From Bacilli bacterium (GTDB lineage Bacteria; Bacillota; Bacilli; RF39; UBA660): 64,000 nucleotides of DNA. The translations under genes were made by a program, and so were the position numbers. Position 1 is the first letter of the stretch. Every line of letters begins with the position of its first letter. Of this stretch, positions 40,646 to 51,202 are shown one piece after another. Below the pieces are notes generated by a model. That model saw nothing but the letters and a program-made list of their open reading frames with translations, was not told the DNA's origin and ran no database searches. The DNA is taken from assembly GCA_017525855.1 (NCBI GenBank), contig JAFXSE010000002.1, positions 1-64,000 on the forward strand, given 5' to 3'.

Positions 40646-41923
40646 CTATATTTTCAAATCATTCAAACAGTATATAGCATATATTGGTAAATATCTAACA
40701 TCCTTACGCGTAGAAAAATTATTCTCAGTAACTCTATATGCCTCCCCAACAGTATATCTTTTCATAAAAACTGACAAAGATTTTGCCTTAGAATTAGTCA
40801 TAGTAGCAAGTTCAATTGGTATAATTTTACCCATTCTATTTTGAATAACAAAATCTACTTCAGCTTTACCTTCTGATTGATAATAATAAAGAGGATAACT
40901 AGCTTCGACTAAAGTTTTAGCTATATGATTTTCATATAGTATTTTCTTTATATTTTCATTAGACATAAAATCTTTTTTTGTTAGATGTAACATTGAATAT
41001 AAAAGTCCTTCATCATTTAAATATAATTTAAAACTATCTAAATCTTTACACTTACTAAGTGGAGACTTTACATCAGCTATTTTATAGCTTCTATATAATA
41101 TTTGATTAGCAACTAAATATTCAATAGCACTATCAAATTCTTTTTTTCTACGGCCAAATCCTAAAAGACCATACTGAAACTTTTTGTTTTCTTTTTTTAA
41201 TTGATATGGAATAGAATCATATACTAAAACTGATCTTTCTATATCAATTAAATTAGTAGAATCTATACATTGGCTTTTATAAATATCAATAATTTTCTGT
41301 TTAATAGCAGCAATTCTAAACTCACTTAATCCTTTCACATTAGCAAGAACTACTTCTGGCATACCACCCGTTGACAAATATTCTGAAAACAAATCAAGAG
41401 CGAGTCTATGAAAAGGACAAGTTTTTCTTTTTTCAAAACATTCTCTAATCATATTAGCAAGTCCCTTTTCACCTCTTGCCCATAAGTATTCTTCAAAATC
41501 AACCCCAAACATTGATTTAAACTGTAACTCTTCACCTTTATATTTAGAAATATTTTCTCTTTTAGAAGTAATCATAATTATATGATATTTACTTAATTCA
41601 CTACCAAATAATTTAATTGTTTTAACAATCTCAACATTATCCACATTATCAAAAACAATTAATGTATCATCTTTAAGAATTGTTTCCCCACTAATTAATG
41701 ACAGTGATAAAATAATTCTTTCAGTTGATTTTTCTTTAGTAAGTAAATCCTCTAAATCTTTATTGTTGAAAGTATTAAAATAAACAACATTTTTATATTC
41801 TTTTTCTCCAAATTCTAACACACTAAATGTTTTTCCAATTTGTTTAGCTCCATAGATTAGAAGAGGCTTTCTAACTAAATCATTTTTCCATTTTTGTAAG
41901 TAAGCACTTATTTTTCGTTCCAT
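40646..41923 (-). CDS. AAA ATPase with DUF4143-type C-terminal domain
   Basis: A 425-residue protein of a widespread family: N-terminal P-loop IYGAKQIGKTFSV, Walker B LIVFDNVDN, and a C-terminal domain with FDSAIEYLVANQILYRS and the nuclease-like EVDFVIQ. Role in the cell is not known for the family; proteins of this type are often linked to stress, toxin-antitoxin-like or mobile contexts. It sits between tdk and gpmI with a start behind GGAGG. A TTATCCACA sequence occurs in it at 41637. Confidence 0.88.
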   Translation of the reverse strand: MERKISAYLQKWKNDLVRKPLLIYGAKQIGKTFSVLEFGEKEYKNVVYFNTFNNKDLEDLLTKEKSTERIILSLSLISGETILKDDTLIVFDNVDNVEIVKTIKLFGSELSKYHIIMITSKRENISKYKGEELQFKSMFGVDFEEYLWARGEKGLANMIRECFEKRKTCPFHRLALDLFSEYLSTGGMPEVVLANVKGLSEFRIAAIKQKIIDIYKSQCIDSTNLIDIERSVLVYDSIPYQLKKENKKFQYGLLGFGRRKKEFDSAIEYLVANQILYRSYKIADVKSPLSKCKDLDSFKLYLNDEGLLYSMLHLTKKDFMSNENIKKILYENHIAKTLVEASYPLYYYQSEGKAEVDFVIQNRMGKIIPIELATMTNSKAKSLSVFMKRYTVGEAYRVTENNFSTRKDVRYLPIYAIYCLNDLKI

Positions 41924-41994
41924 ATTTTGTTACCTCCATACATATTTTATAAATTAAGTATAAAAAAAAATAAGTAACAAGTCAATAGTTGCTC

Positions 41995-42597
41995 CTATTT
42001 TTTATATTTAATAAAACTATTTTTATCAGTTATTTTTAAAACTTTATTCACGTAACATTCTGGGCATAACGACTCATATATAGCATCAATTCCATCAATT
42101 GCGACTTCTTCCCCTTCTAGTGTATATTCATCCCCCAACCTTCTTGCATTAAATCTTGCTTTTTTACCACAAGAACATATAGTTACCAATTCATCAAAAC
42201 AATCTGCCTTTTCAAATAAAGCCTTACTTCCTTCAAAAAGATGACCTTGGAAATTGCTTTTTAATCCATATGCAATTACTGGTATATTATACACTTTAGA
42301 AATAATCCATAATTCATCTATTTGCTTTGGAGTCATAAATTGTGCTTCATCAACAACAATACTGTCTACATCATCTAAATTAACTTTATCACTTAATGAC
42401 TCGTTACCATCTAATAAAACATCTACTTCTCTAGAAACACCTAATCTTGATGTAACTGTATTACCACCTTTTCTATCAATCGTAGGTTTAACTAGCAATA
42501 CATTAAACCCATTCTTTTTATAATTATATACAACCTGTAACAAAGCAGTTGTCTTCCCACAAGCCATAGCTCCATATTTAAAATACAACTTTGCCAT
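41995..42597 (-). CDS. tdk: Thymidine kinase
   Basis: A type II thymidine kinase of 200 residues that phosphorylates thymidine in the salvage pathway. P-loop GAMACGKTTALLQ near residue 8, VVDEAQFMT, and zinc ligands in CSCGKKARFNARR and LCPECY are present. Its RBS is GGAGGG. Located directly downstream of spo0A. Confidence 0.96.
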   Translation of the reverse strand: MAKLYFKYGAMACGKTTALLQVVYNYKKNGFNVLLVKPTIDRKGGNTVTSRLGVSREVDVLLDGNESLSDKVNLDDVDSIVVDEAQFMTPKQIDELWIISKVYNIPVIAYGLKSNFQGHLFEGSKALFEKADCFDELVTICSCGKKARFNARRLGDEYTLEGEEVAIDGIDAIYESLCPECYVNKVLKITDKNSFIKYKK

Positions 42598-42636
42598 ATA
42601 ACCCTCCTACAAAAATACTACCATAATTAATCATAA

Positions 42637-42664
42637 AAAAAAAGACCATACTGCCCGCCTTTTA
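42637..42664 (-). terminator. spo0A terminator
   Basis: Minus-strand stem AAAGGC/GTCTTT with internal GC pairs and a run of nine Ts, directly after the spo0A stop. The stem is short, so strength is uncertain. Confidence 0.5.
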
Positions 42665-43438
42665 CACTATAGTTACTGGTTCATGAAACTCCAGCCTCAA
42701 CTTATCAGCAACCGTTACAATAAATTCTGAATTAGTTGGTTTAGCTTTATCAATATCAACACTATAACCAAATATTTCTTCCATCAAATCCCAATTACCC
42801 CTATTCCAACTAACTTCAATTGCGTGTCTAATCGCTCTTTCAACCCTAGACACAGTAGTATCATATTTTTTTGCTATATCAGGATACAACTCTTTAGTGA
42901 TTCCACCTACCATACCAGGCGAATCATAAATCATTACAATACCATCTCTAATATACTGATAACCTTTAATATGTGAAGGAACGCCCAATTCATGTAAAAT
43001 CTTAGTAATAGATTTCTCTAAATTATTATGATACAAATCAATGACTTTATTCCCAAATTTTTCAGGTTCCATTACCTCATTAATCCTTTTCTCTAATTCC
43101 TTAAGCTCAAAAGGTTTTAAAATAAAATAACTAATTCCCATCTCTGAAACTTTTCTAATCATCTCAGGAGTATTATAAGAAGTAAGCACAATTACTTTCT
43201 TATCAATTGCTTTTTCTCTCATTTCTTCTAAAACGCTTTTTCCATCCTTATTAGGCATTACTAAATCTAATAAGATAAGATCATATTCATTTCTCTTTTT
43301 ATCAATAATATTCATCCCTTGAACACCATCATGTGCATCCAAAACTACATTAATATCCTTATCTTTATTAAAATACTCCTTTACCATTTTTACTAATTCG
43401 ACATTATCATCAATCATTAGTACGCGAGTTTTTCCCAT
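42662..43438 (-). CDS. spo0A: Sporulation transcription factor Spo0A
   Basis: 258 residues from the ATG at 43438 (AAAGGAG upstream). The receiver domain (1-120) has the acidic pair at 10-11, phosphoacceptor Asp58 in LILLDLVMP, and the Lys in FILKPFE. The C-terminal effector domain has the Spo0A helix-turn-helix with [20 protein letters not shown]. Phosphorylated Spo0A starts sporulation by binding 0A boxes. A perfect 0A box lies upstream of its own promoter, suggesting autoregulation. The presence of this gene argues that the organism forms spores. Confidence 0.97.
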   Translation of the reverse strand: MGKTRVLMIDDNVELVKMVKEYFNKDKDINVVLDAHDGVQGMNIIDKKRNEYDLILLDLVMPNKDGKSVLEEMREKAIDKKVIVLTSYNTPEMIRKVSEMGISYFILKPFELKELEKRINEVMEPEKFGNKVIDLYHNNLEKSITKILHELGVPSHIKGYQYIRDGIVMIYDSPGMVGGITKELYPDIAKKYDTTVSRVERAIRHAIEVSWNRGNWDLMEEIFGYSVDIDKAKPTNSEFIVTVADKLRLEFHEPVTIV

Positions 43439-43471
43439 TATTTCTCCTTTCATATACTACTACGCTATTTC

Positions 43472-43500
43472 ATTATATAACAATTTTTTTAATATTTGTA
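43472..43500 (-). promoter_or_regulatory. Promoter of spo0A
   Basis: Minus strand TACAAA (43495-43500), 17 bp, perfect TATAAT (43472-43477). The weak -35 fits an activated promoter. No clear SigH-type motif was seen. Confidence 0.55.
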
Positions 43501-43521
43501 GAGCCAAAAAATGACAAGTTT

Positions 43522-43528
43522 TGTCGAA
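43522..43528 (+). promoter_or_regulatory. 0A box upstream of spo0A
   Basis: TGTCGAA matches the Spo0A binding consensus exactly, about 60 bp upstream of the predicted spo0A start point. It is part of a loose dyad TGACAAG-TT-TTGTCGA. Confidence 0.6.
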
Positions 43529-43548
43529 CTAGTAAATATATGTAAACC

Positions 43549-44226
43549 TTAATCAATCATATCACATAAAGTGTCTATATCATTACCAAGTCTACCAAGA
43601 AGGAATCCATCTAATTCATTTACATTGCATAAAGAATGATAATTATCTACATTAACTCCTCCACCATACAATAATTTATTGTTAGGAAAAGCATTCTTAA
43701 TAAACATTAATATTTCACGAGTATTATTAGAATCTATAATTATATCACTATTAACTGCCCAAATCGGTTCATAAGCAATTATTATTTTGTCTTTTAAAGA
43801 ATCATTAAAATTTTTCATAACACTATTAATCTTATTTAAAACTTCTTGTTTAACTTCATCCAAATCTTCAGTTTTTTGTTTTTCTCCAACGCATAAAATA
43901 GGCAAAATATCATTATTAAATAACATTCTTATTTTACTACTAATAGTATTAGCATCTTCCCCTCTATCCGCATGACCTACTATACAATACTTAACATTAA
44001 GAGATTTTAATTGTCTAGCTGTTATTTCCCCTGTATAAGCTAAAGAATCACTAGAACTAACATCTTGACTACCAATAGACATCCCACACTCATAACAAAG
44101 AGGAATAAAGCAAGAACTAGGGCACAAAACTATTGATGATTTATTCTCAATTTTTGATAAATTATTTATATAACTATTAAACTCATTTAAACTAAAATTA
44201 CTTTTATTATTTAAGACTAATATCAT
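43549..44226 (-). CDS. tpiA: Triosephosphate isomerase, divergent
   Basis: 225 residues, about 25 fewer than usual. The catalytic residues are kept: Lys8 in NNKSN, His85 in IVGHADRGE and Glu153 in AYEPIWAV. Flanking motifs deviate: NWKMN became LNNKSN, GHSERR became GHADRGE, and the phosphate-binding YGGSV became YGGGVN. It follows pgk and a GNAT-like gene. Function as TIM is likely given the residues and neighbours; it interconverts DHAP and GAP. Confidence 0.88.
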   Translation of the reverse strand: MILVLNNKSNFSLNEFNSYINNLSKIENKSSIVLCPSSCFIPLCYECGMSIGSQDVSSSDSLAYTGEITARQLKSLNVKYCIVGHADRGEDANTISSKIRMLFNNDILPILCVGEKQKTEDLDEVKQEVLNKINSVMKNFNDSLKDKIIIAYEPIWAVNSDIIIDSNNTREILMFIKNAFPNNKLLYGGGVNVDNYHSLCNVNELDGFLLGRLGNDIDTLCDMID

Positions 44227-44241
44227 AATTATCTCCTTACT

Positions 44242-44766
44242 TTATACACATATTATATTTGACGTATTATAATAATCTTCTTTTTCTTTGATAAAAGTTA
44301 AATGATCCTTATTATCATTCTTATCAAATAATGGTATATAGCCATCATTTAACAAAGTATTAATAACAGATTCATTAGCTGATTCAATTAAAACTATAAC
44401 CTCTTCCATACCCAAATTTTTAAAAGCAAACTTAGTAATATCATTATAAATTTTAACATTTAAATTATCTACATATACTTTAAAGTTTTTTAAATCAGTT
44501 TGATATTCAGCAAAGCAAACATTTTTAATACTTCCACCATCATAACTACAAAATATAGATTTAACAACAGGACTAGTCATTCTATATAATTCATATTCTT
44601 CTTTTGATTTATTATCAACTATATTATCTAGTATATGTTTATAATTAGTATTATTTTTTTTATCATATTTATTAAGTAAATTAATTAATTCTTGATTATA
44701 AGGGTCTATCTCTCTTATTTGATCAAAACTACGAACAATATTATTTGTAACTATTATATGACCCAT
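44242..44766 (-). CDS. GNAT acetyltransferase-like protein
   Basis: A 174-residue protein between pgk and tpi. The C-terminal half (KFAFKNLGMEEVIVLIES then SVINTLLNDGYIPL) follows the end of a GNAT fold, but the acetyl-CoA loop Q/RxxGxG/A is not apparent. The first 80 residues are not recognised. Either a decayed acetyltransferase or a distant relative. Spacing to both neighbours is under 20 bp, so it is part of the glycolytic operon. Confidence 0.45.
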   Translation of the reverse strand: MGHIIVTNNIVRSFDQIREIDPYNQELINLLNKYDKKNNTNYKHILDNIVDNKSKEEYELYRMTSPVVKSIFCSYDGGSIKNVCFAEYQTDLKNFKVYVDNLNVKIYNDITKFAFKNLGMEEVIVLIESANESVINTLLNDGYIPLFDKNDNKDHLTFIKEKEDYYNTSNIICV

Positions 44767-44775
44767 ATAAACCTC

Positions 44776-45957
44776 CTACTTATCTAAAACTTCTAATCCA
44801 GGTAATTTTTTACCTTCCAAATACTCAAGAGTTGCTCCTCCTCCTGTAGATACATGATATATTTTAGATTTTAAATATATATCTGAGGAAACAACAGCAG
44901 CTGTATCTCCTCCACCTATTATAGTTTTAATATTATTTTTAGCTAAAAACCTAAGAAGTTCTAATGTTCCTTTTTTATACTCATTTATTTCATAATATCC
45001 AAGAGGACCATTCCATACAACAACACTGGCATCTTTTAAATAATTTGCAAATAATGAAACTGTCTTAGGCCCAATATCTAAACCCACTTCGTAACTTAAA
45101 ATATTAGATATATCTTTTACATTTATATTAGCAGTATCTTCAGTATTTAAAGATGTAACAACATCAACAGGTAAAATGATTTTATTTGAGTATTTTTTTA
45201 ATATTTCGCTACAATAATCAATTTTCTCTTCATCCAATAATGATTTCCCTATTTCATATCCTAAAGATTTAAGAAAGGTAAAGGCCATTCCTCCCCCAAT
45301 TAGTATATAATCAGCCTTAGTTACCAAATTATCAATTACCCCTATCTTATCAGAAACTTTAGCTCCACCTAAAATAACTACATAAGGTTTTTCAGGATTA
45401 TCAAGTTCCCTTAAAGCTCTTAACTCCTTTTCAACTAGAAAACCAATTCCGCTTTCTAGATTACTAGCAATTCCAACATTAGATGCATGGGCTCTATGAA
45501 TAGTACCAAAAGCATCATTAATAAAGATATCTCCTAAGCCAGCCCAATAAGCACCTAATTCCTTGTCATTACTACTTTCTTTCTTACCATCTAAATCTTC
45601 ATACCTTGTATTTTGAACTAATATTATATCACCATGTTTCATATTATTTATGGCATTTTCTAAAACAGAACCTCTAGTAACATTAATAAATAAAACTTTT
45701 TTTCCTAATAATTCACTTAACCTATCAGCAACAATACTTAAATCATTTTTTTCTAAATCACTCTTATCTTTTACTCTACCTAAATGAGAAAAAAGTACTA
45801 TCTTAGCTCTTTTCTCAATAGCATATTTTATAGTATCTAAACTAGCAACAATTCTATTATCATCAACTATTTTTCCATCTTTGATAGGCACATTAAAATC
45901 ACATCTAATTAATACCCTCTTATTCTCTATATTAAAATCTCTTATTGTCTTAATCAT
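44776..45957 (-). CDS. pgk: Phosphoglycerate kinase
   Basis: 393 residues from the ATG at 45957 (GGGAG upstream). N-terminal RVLIRCDFNVPIKDG, HLGRVKDKSDLEK, the hinge region with ILGGAKVSDKIGVIDNL, and the C-terminal IGGGDTAAVV are all present. It makes ATP from 1,3-bisphosphoglycerate. A terminator-like hairpin lies between it and the upstream gap gene. Confidence 0.97.
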   Translation of the reverse strand: MIKTIRDFNIENKRVLIRCDFNVPIKDGKIVDDNRIVASLDTIKYAIEKRAKIVLFSHLGRVKDKSDLEKNDLSIVADRLSELLGKKVLFINVTRGSVLENAINNMKHGDIILVQNTRYEDLDGKKESSNDKELGAYWAGLGDIFINDAFGTIHRAHASNVGIASNLESGIGFLVEKELRALRELDNPEKPYVVILGGAKVSDKIGVIDNLVTKADYILIGGGMAFTFLKSLGYEIGKSLLDEEKIDYCSEILKKYSNKIILPVDVVTSLNTEDTANINVKDISNILSYEVGLDIGPKTVSLFANYLKDASVVVWNGPLGYYEINEYKKGTLELLRFLAKNNIKTIIGGGDTAAVVSSDIYLKSKIYHVSTGGGATLEYLEGKKLPGLEVLDK

Positions 45958-45997
45958 AAACACTCCCATTATCAATATTATTATAACATGTAGAAAG

Positions 45998-46013
45998 AAA
46001 AAAAGTGAAGTTT

Positions 46014-46025
<12 letters not shown>
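45998..46025 (-). terminator. Terminator or attenuator after gap
   Basis: Minus-strand stem AGTGAAG/CTTCACT with an 8-nt loop and seven Ts, overlapping the end of gap. A TATAAT-like sequence follows near 45980, so pgk may have its own promoter. Confidence 0.7.
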
Positions 46026-47026
<1,001 letters not shown>

Positions 47027-47094
47027 TTAATCATCTCCTAATTTAATAATACAACAAAATTACTTTCAAATCTATAAATAGGATAAAAGTTGAC

Positions 47095-47125
47095 AAAAAA
47101 AATCAACCAAAAAATGGTTGATTTT
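47095..47125 (-). terminator. Terminator upstream of gap
   Basis: Minus-strand stem AAAATCAACCA/TGGTTGATTTT (11 bp) with a 5-nt T loop and a run of Ts; ends transcription of the membrane protein gene at 47131. Confidence 0.85.
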
Positions 47126-47130
47126 ACATG

Positions 47131-48291
47131 CTACTCATGTAATGATTTAACTTTTTCTCCTATATCATGATTAGATTGATCAGAAACTAAATCATAATTA
47201 ACAATATCTCTACTGTCATGTAATAAATAATATTCTTTCAACATACTGATTTTAAAATCATTTATAGCTTTTAAAGCTGTTTTTTTGTAATCAGCAAATG
47301 ATTCTTCACTAGAACCAGAACTATATTTATCAAAGAAATCCTTATATTGTGCTAACCTTTTAAGATGTTTCTCACCTAAATCAACAGTATAATAAGTACC
47401 AATGCTAGGTTCATAATAATATACTTCATAATCAGAATCATCATCGGCATCTTTAATTTGAATCTCATCATATTTACTAATAGGTAAACCTGTTTCATCT
47501 AAAATAGTACTTTGAATAATTAATTCAGAATATTCTTTAAGGAAACGACTACCATATTTAACTAATTGATTATTAACAATTTTTTCAGCATATCCTAACT
47601 TCATCGCTAAACTACATTTATCAATTCCAGCCTGTGAAAAATCTCTATAATCAACTTCTTCCATATCATCATACTTTTCAATTAACTTTATTAAATCTTT
47701 AGTATTCATAGTTTCAATAGCAGTTTTTTCTTCTTCAGTTAAAGATCTTAAATCACCATTAAATGAAAGTACTTCATCTAAATTATAACTTGCCAATTTA
47801 TCAGAGATACCAACATAAAAGTCAACTTTATCTATAGCTGTAACAATATCAGTTTCACCAGATAAAACTGTATTAATATGACTAGCAACTAAATGATTAA
47901 CATTAGCCTTAACTAACTCATCATTATACATATCAAAAACCTCATCAAGAGTTTTATCATCGGATACTACCTCGATAATAGCTTTATTTGTAAGATCAAC
48001 TTGTGGTTCTCTATTTCTATATAATACAAAACCAGTTATTGCTAAAACACTCGCAGTTCCAATAGCAAGTTTTCCCTTAGTTGATAATCTTTTTTTCTTG
48101 TTTTTCACAGTAAAATCAGCTTTTACATCCAAATCAGAAGCCTTTTTTTCTTTTTTTGGTTTTTTCTTCATCTTAACATTTTTAGAACTAATATCCTTAG
48201 CAGTTATTTCAGATAAATTTTCTTTATTTTCTTCTTGGAATATTTCCTTAAGTTTTTCTGCATTTTGTTGTTCACTTATATTTTTACTCAT
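47131..48291 (-). CDS. Single-pass membrane protein of unknown function
   Basis: 386 residues from the ATG at 48291 (AAGGGGG 7 bp upstream). A charged, Lys-rich cytoplasmic part (about 1-72, with KMKKKPKKEKK) precedes one membrane segment (74-91, LAIGTASVLAITGFVLY), then about 290 mostly helical, acidic residues that would face outward. I recognise no family. It lies between murD and gap with its own terminator, so an envelope role is possible but unsupported. Confidence 0.7.
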   Translation of the reverse strand: MSKNISEQQNAEKLKEIFQEENKENLSEITAKDISSKNVKMKKKPKKEKKASDLDVKADFTVKNKKKRLSTKGKLAIGTASVLAITGFVLYRNREPQVDLTNKAIIEVVSDDKTLDEVFDMYNDELVKANVNHLVASHINTVLSGETDIVTAIDKVDFYVGISDKLASYNLDEVLSFNGDLRSLTEEEKTAIETMNTKDLIKLIEKYDDMEEVDYRDFSQAGIDKCSLAMKLGYAEKIVNNQLVKYGSRFLKEYSELIIQSTILDETGLPISKYDEIQIKDADDDSDYEVYYYEPSIGTYYTVDLGEKHLKRLAQYKDFFDKYSSGSSEESFADYKKTALKAINDFKISMLKEYYLLHDSRDIVNYDLVSDQSNHDIGEKVKSLHE

Positions 48292-48346
48292 ATACAATCC
48301 CCCTTAGAGTTCTTAAATTATATCATAATGATTAAAAAAAGTCAAT

Positions 48347-48372
48347 AAAAACCGACTATTTAGTCAGTTTTT
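48347..48372 (-). terminator. murD terminator
   Basis: Minus-strand stem AAAAACTGACT/AGTCGGTTTTT with a 4-nt loop, then TATTG; overlaps the murD stop codon. Confidence 0.8.
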
Positions 48373-49712
48373 AATTTTTGAACTAATGCTTTAAACTCAG
48401 CTCCTCTTTCTTCACATTCCTTATATTGATCCCAAGAAGCAGTAGCAGGGCTCAATAAAATAACATCTCCCGGTTCAGATAATGAGTATAATTCATTGAA
48501 ACCATCTCTCATATATTCATAACAAATACACTTAATACCGATTGATTCAACATATTTTTTAACTCTCTCCCTGCAAGCCCCAATGGCAAGAACAGCCTTA
48601 ACATTTTTCATATGCTCAGTTAAATCTTCTAAAACCTGATTCCTTTCTAATCCACCTAATATTATTAAAGTCGGTTCTGAAAAAGAATCAAGAGCTATTT
48701 GAGTAGACTTAATGTTTGTAGCTTCAGTATCATTATAAAACATTCTTCCATTAACCGAGTCAACATACTCTAATCTGTGCTCAACACCCTTAAATTGGGA
48801 TATAACAGAATAAATATCATCATTTGATACATTAAATTCCTTACATACAGCAATAGCGCACATACAGTTTTCTACATTATGCATACCTTTAATTTTTATA
48901 TCCTTTATATTCATAACTCTTTCATCATAGTAATAAATAAAATCATCTTTTAAATAAATTCCATTAATTTGATTTTTACTAGAAAAATATTTAACTTTAC
49001 TTTTAATATTTTTTAGTGAATCCATCACATCTTGATTTTCTAAATTAAGTATTGCAACATCATCCTCATTCTGATTAAAAAACATCTTTGTTTTAACACT
49101 TTTATAATAATCAAAAGTATTAAAAAACTCTATATGAGCAGGGAAAAAATTAGTTACTACTCCAACATTAGGTTTAAACTTAACTAAGTTTTCACCTTGT
49201 TGAGCAGAGACTTCCATTACTAAAATAGTATCTTCCTTAATTTTTTTTAATACACTACTCAAAGGATAGCCAATATTTCCAGCAAGGACTACTTTATCTC
49301 CAAATGCTTTACTCATTATCTGATAAGTAAGCGTTGTAGTAGTAGTTTTTCCATTAGTACCTGTTATAGCAATAATTCTTACTCCCTTTGGAAGTAATCT
49401 ATAAGCCATTTCCACCTCATTAATTACTTCAATCCCTAATTCTTTAGCTTTTACAACATATTTATGATTAATAGGAACCCCAGGATTTTTTATCAAAAAA
49501 TCAAATGACTGATCCAATAAATCATCAGGATGGCTTCCAAAAATCAACTCAACACCTAAACCACGAAGTTCCTCTATCTGTTCTTTATTTAGTTTTCCTT
49601 CATCTTTGCTATCATTAAGTACTACATGGTTACCTCTTTCAACTAATACCTTAGCAGCCTCATAACCACTTCTTGCCATCCCAAGAATTAACACTTTATT
49701 ATTTTCAAACAT
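48360..49712 (-). CDS. murD: UDP-N-acetylmuramoyl-L-alanine:D-glutamate ligase
   Basis: A 450-residue Mur ligase adding D-Glu to the peptidoglycan precursor in the cytoplasm. N-terminal MFENNKVLILGMARSG, ATP-binding ITGTNGKTTTT, central HRLEYVDSVNGRMFYNDTEATN and C-terminal LLSPATASWDQY are diagnostic. It stands alone here rather than in a division and cell wall cluster, back to back with a peptidoglycan bridge enzyme gene. Confidence 0.97.
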   Translation of the reverse strand: MFENNKVLILGMARSGYEAAKVLVERGNHVVLNDSKDEGKLNKEQIEELRGLGVELIFGSHPDDLLDQSFDFLIKNPGVPINHKYVVKAKELGIEVINEVEMAYRLLPKGVRIIAITGTNGKTTTTTLTYQIMSKAFGDKVVLAGNIGYPLSSVLKKIKEDTILVMEVSAQQGENLVKFKPNVGVVTNFFPAHIEFFNTFDYYKSVKTKMFFNQNEDDVAILNLENQDVMDSLKNIKSKVKYFSSKNQINGIYLKDDFIYYYDERVMNIKDIKIKGMHNVENCMCAIAVCKEFNVSNDDIYSVISQFKGVEHRLEYVDSVNGRMFYNDTEATNIKSTQIALDSFSEPTLIILGGLERNQVLEDLTEHMKNVKAVLAIGACRERVKKYVESIGIKCICYEYMRDGFNELYSLSEPGDVILLSPATASWDQYKECEERGAEFKALVQKLKTD

Positions 49713-49750
49713 ATATCTATCACCAATATAAGTATACTATAAAATATCAG

Positions 49751-49779
49751 TTTTCAAAACTAAAATATTTTGCTATAAT
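49751..49779 (+). promoter_or_regulatory. Promoter of the FemX-like gene
   Basis: TTTTCA (49751-49756), 17 bp, perfect TATAAT (49774-49779), 29 bp before the start codon. Confidence 0.55.
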
Positions 49780-49807
49780 ATAATCAAAGTTATTAAGGAG
49801 GTAAAAA

Positions 49808-51085
49808 ATGAAGATTATTACTTTAAATGAACAAGCATTTGATAGTTTTGCAACAACACATAAATACAAAAATTACTATCAAACATCCTCCTATGGAAAA
49901 CTTATGTCCAAACAAGGATTAAAAACACATTATATTGGTATAGTAGATGAAACTAATCATATAATAGGTGCAAGTCTAATAATTTATAAAGAAGTATTTA
50001 TGAACAAGAAAATAGCCTATGCACCTAGGGGTGTATTATTTGATTACAATAACGAAAGCCTAGTATCAGAACTTGCAAAAAAACTAAAACAAGTACTTGG
50101 AAATCAAAACTTTATTTTATTTAAAATGGATCCATACATTCCTGCAACCATAAGAAATAAAAGAGGTCTTGTTAGTAACATGAACAAGAGTATAAATGAT
50201 ATTATGGCAAATTTAAAAAATGCTGGCTTTAAATACAAAGGCCAAAACAACTTTTTTGAAAATGAACATGTTAGATTTGAATCAGTACTTCTATTAAATG
50301 ACAGAAATATTAGAGATATATACATAAGCTTTACTAAAAGAACAAAACATAAAATAAATAAAGCTTCCGCATCAGGAGTAATGATTGTAAAAGACGAACA
50401 TAAAAATACTAGTTTTTTATATAATCTTATAAAAAACAAAACAAACAAAACACAAGAATACTATCAAAATCTTGTAAACTTTTATGAAAACAAAGCCAAT
50501 GTATATTATGCTTTATTAGATACTAATGCATTTGTAATCTCTACAAAAAAAACATATGAACATGAACTTGAAAAGAATGAGTATTTATCAAAGAAAATAC
50601 AAGCACATAGTATTAATTTAAACAGACCAATTAGTCAAAGATTATTAAATTATAAAATGGAATCTGATAAACTACTTAATATTTATAAGAACCAACTAGT
50701 TCTAGCAACAGAATTATTAGAAAAATATCCAAAAAGTATTATAATAGGTGGAGCTATTACTATAACATATGATAATGCTGTATATCTAATTGAAGAAGGA
50801 TATGATAAAAAATATAGTAACCTATGCTGTAATTACTTAACAAGATGGTTTATAATAAACGAAGCAAAACAAAAAAATTACAAATACTTCAATATGAATG
50901 CAATGGTAGGAGACTTTAGAACAAAAAATCCATATACAAACTTAAATGAAAACAAACTGGGTTTTGGAACAATCCCTACTGAATACATTGGAGAATTTGA
51001 TTTAGTATTAGATAATTTCAACTATAAAATATACCAAAACTTTGGTAAAGATAAAAACTATCAATTCAAAAATGAAATAAAATAG
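49808..51085 (+). CDS. FemX/FemAB-like peptidoglycan bridge aminoacyltransferase
   Basis: A 425-residue protein of the FemXAB type: two GNAT-like halves separated by a coiled-coil arm rich in charged residues (about 240-310). Diagnostic stretches are YYQTSSYGKLMSKQGLK, IAYAPRGVLFDYN and a second-half YDKKYSNLCCNYLTRWFIINEA with NAMVGDF. These enzymes add amino acids from aminoacyl-tRNA to the peptidoglycan stem peptide. One of the few non-mobile plus-strand genes here; divergent from murD. Confidence 0.9.
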   Translation: MKIITLNEQAFDSFATTHKYKNYYQTSSYGKLMSKQGLKTHYIGIVDETNHIIGASLIIYKEVFMNKKIAYAPRGVLFDYNNESLVSELAKKLKQVLGNQNFILFKMDPYIPATIRNKRGLVSNMNKSINDIMANLKNAGFKYKGQNNFFENEHVRFESVLLLNDRNIRDIYISFTKRTKHKINKASASGVMIVKDEHKNTSFLYNLIKNKTNKTQEYYQNLVNFYENKANVYYALLDTNAFVISTKKTYEHELEKNEYLSKKIQAHSINLNRPISQRLLNYKMESDKLLNIYKNQLVLATELLEKYPKSIIIGGAITITYDNAVYLIEEGYDKKYSNLCCNYLTRWFIINEAKQKNYKYFNMNAMVGDFRTKNPYTNLNENKLGFGTIPTEYIGEFDLVLDNFNYKIYQNFGKDKNYQFKNEIK

Positions 51086-51111
51086 AAAAGAATTCATTAC
51101 TGAATTCTTTT
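51086..51111 (+). terminator. Terminator of the FemX-like gene
   Basis: Stem AAAAGAATTC/GAATTCTTTT (10 bp) with a 6-nt loop and T-rich tail on the plus strand, at the stop codon. Confidence 0.85.
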
Positions 51112-51170
51112 ATTTTATACTTAACCTCGCTAACTAGACAAATCAACAACGCATCGAAAGAGAAGCCAAT

Positions 51171-51194
51171 AAAAAAAGAGAGGTTCCCCTCTCT
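51171..51194 (-). terminator. tuf terminator
   Basis: Minus-strand stem AGAGAGG/CCTCTCT with a GGAA loop, followed by seven Ts; end of the str operon. Confidence 0.9.
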
Positions 51195-51202
51195 AATTAA
51201 TA

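Noticed and set aside
41637..41645. A further exact DnaA box TTATCCACA in the ATPase gene
   Set aside because: Isolated; about one exact match is expected by chance in a sequence of this composition and length.
43465..43500. A SigH promoter for spo0A
   Set aside because: The AGGA and GAAT elements are not found at the right spacing; a SigA-type -10 fits better.
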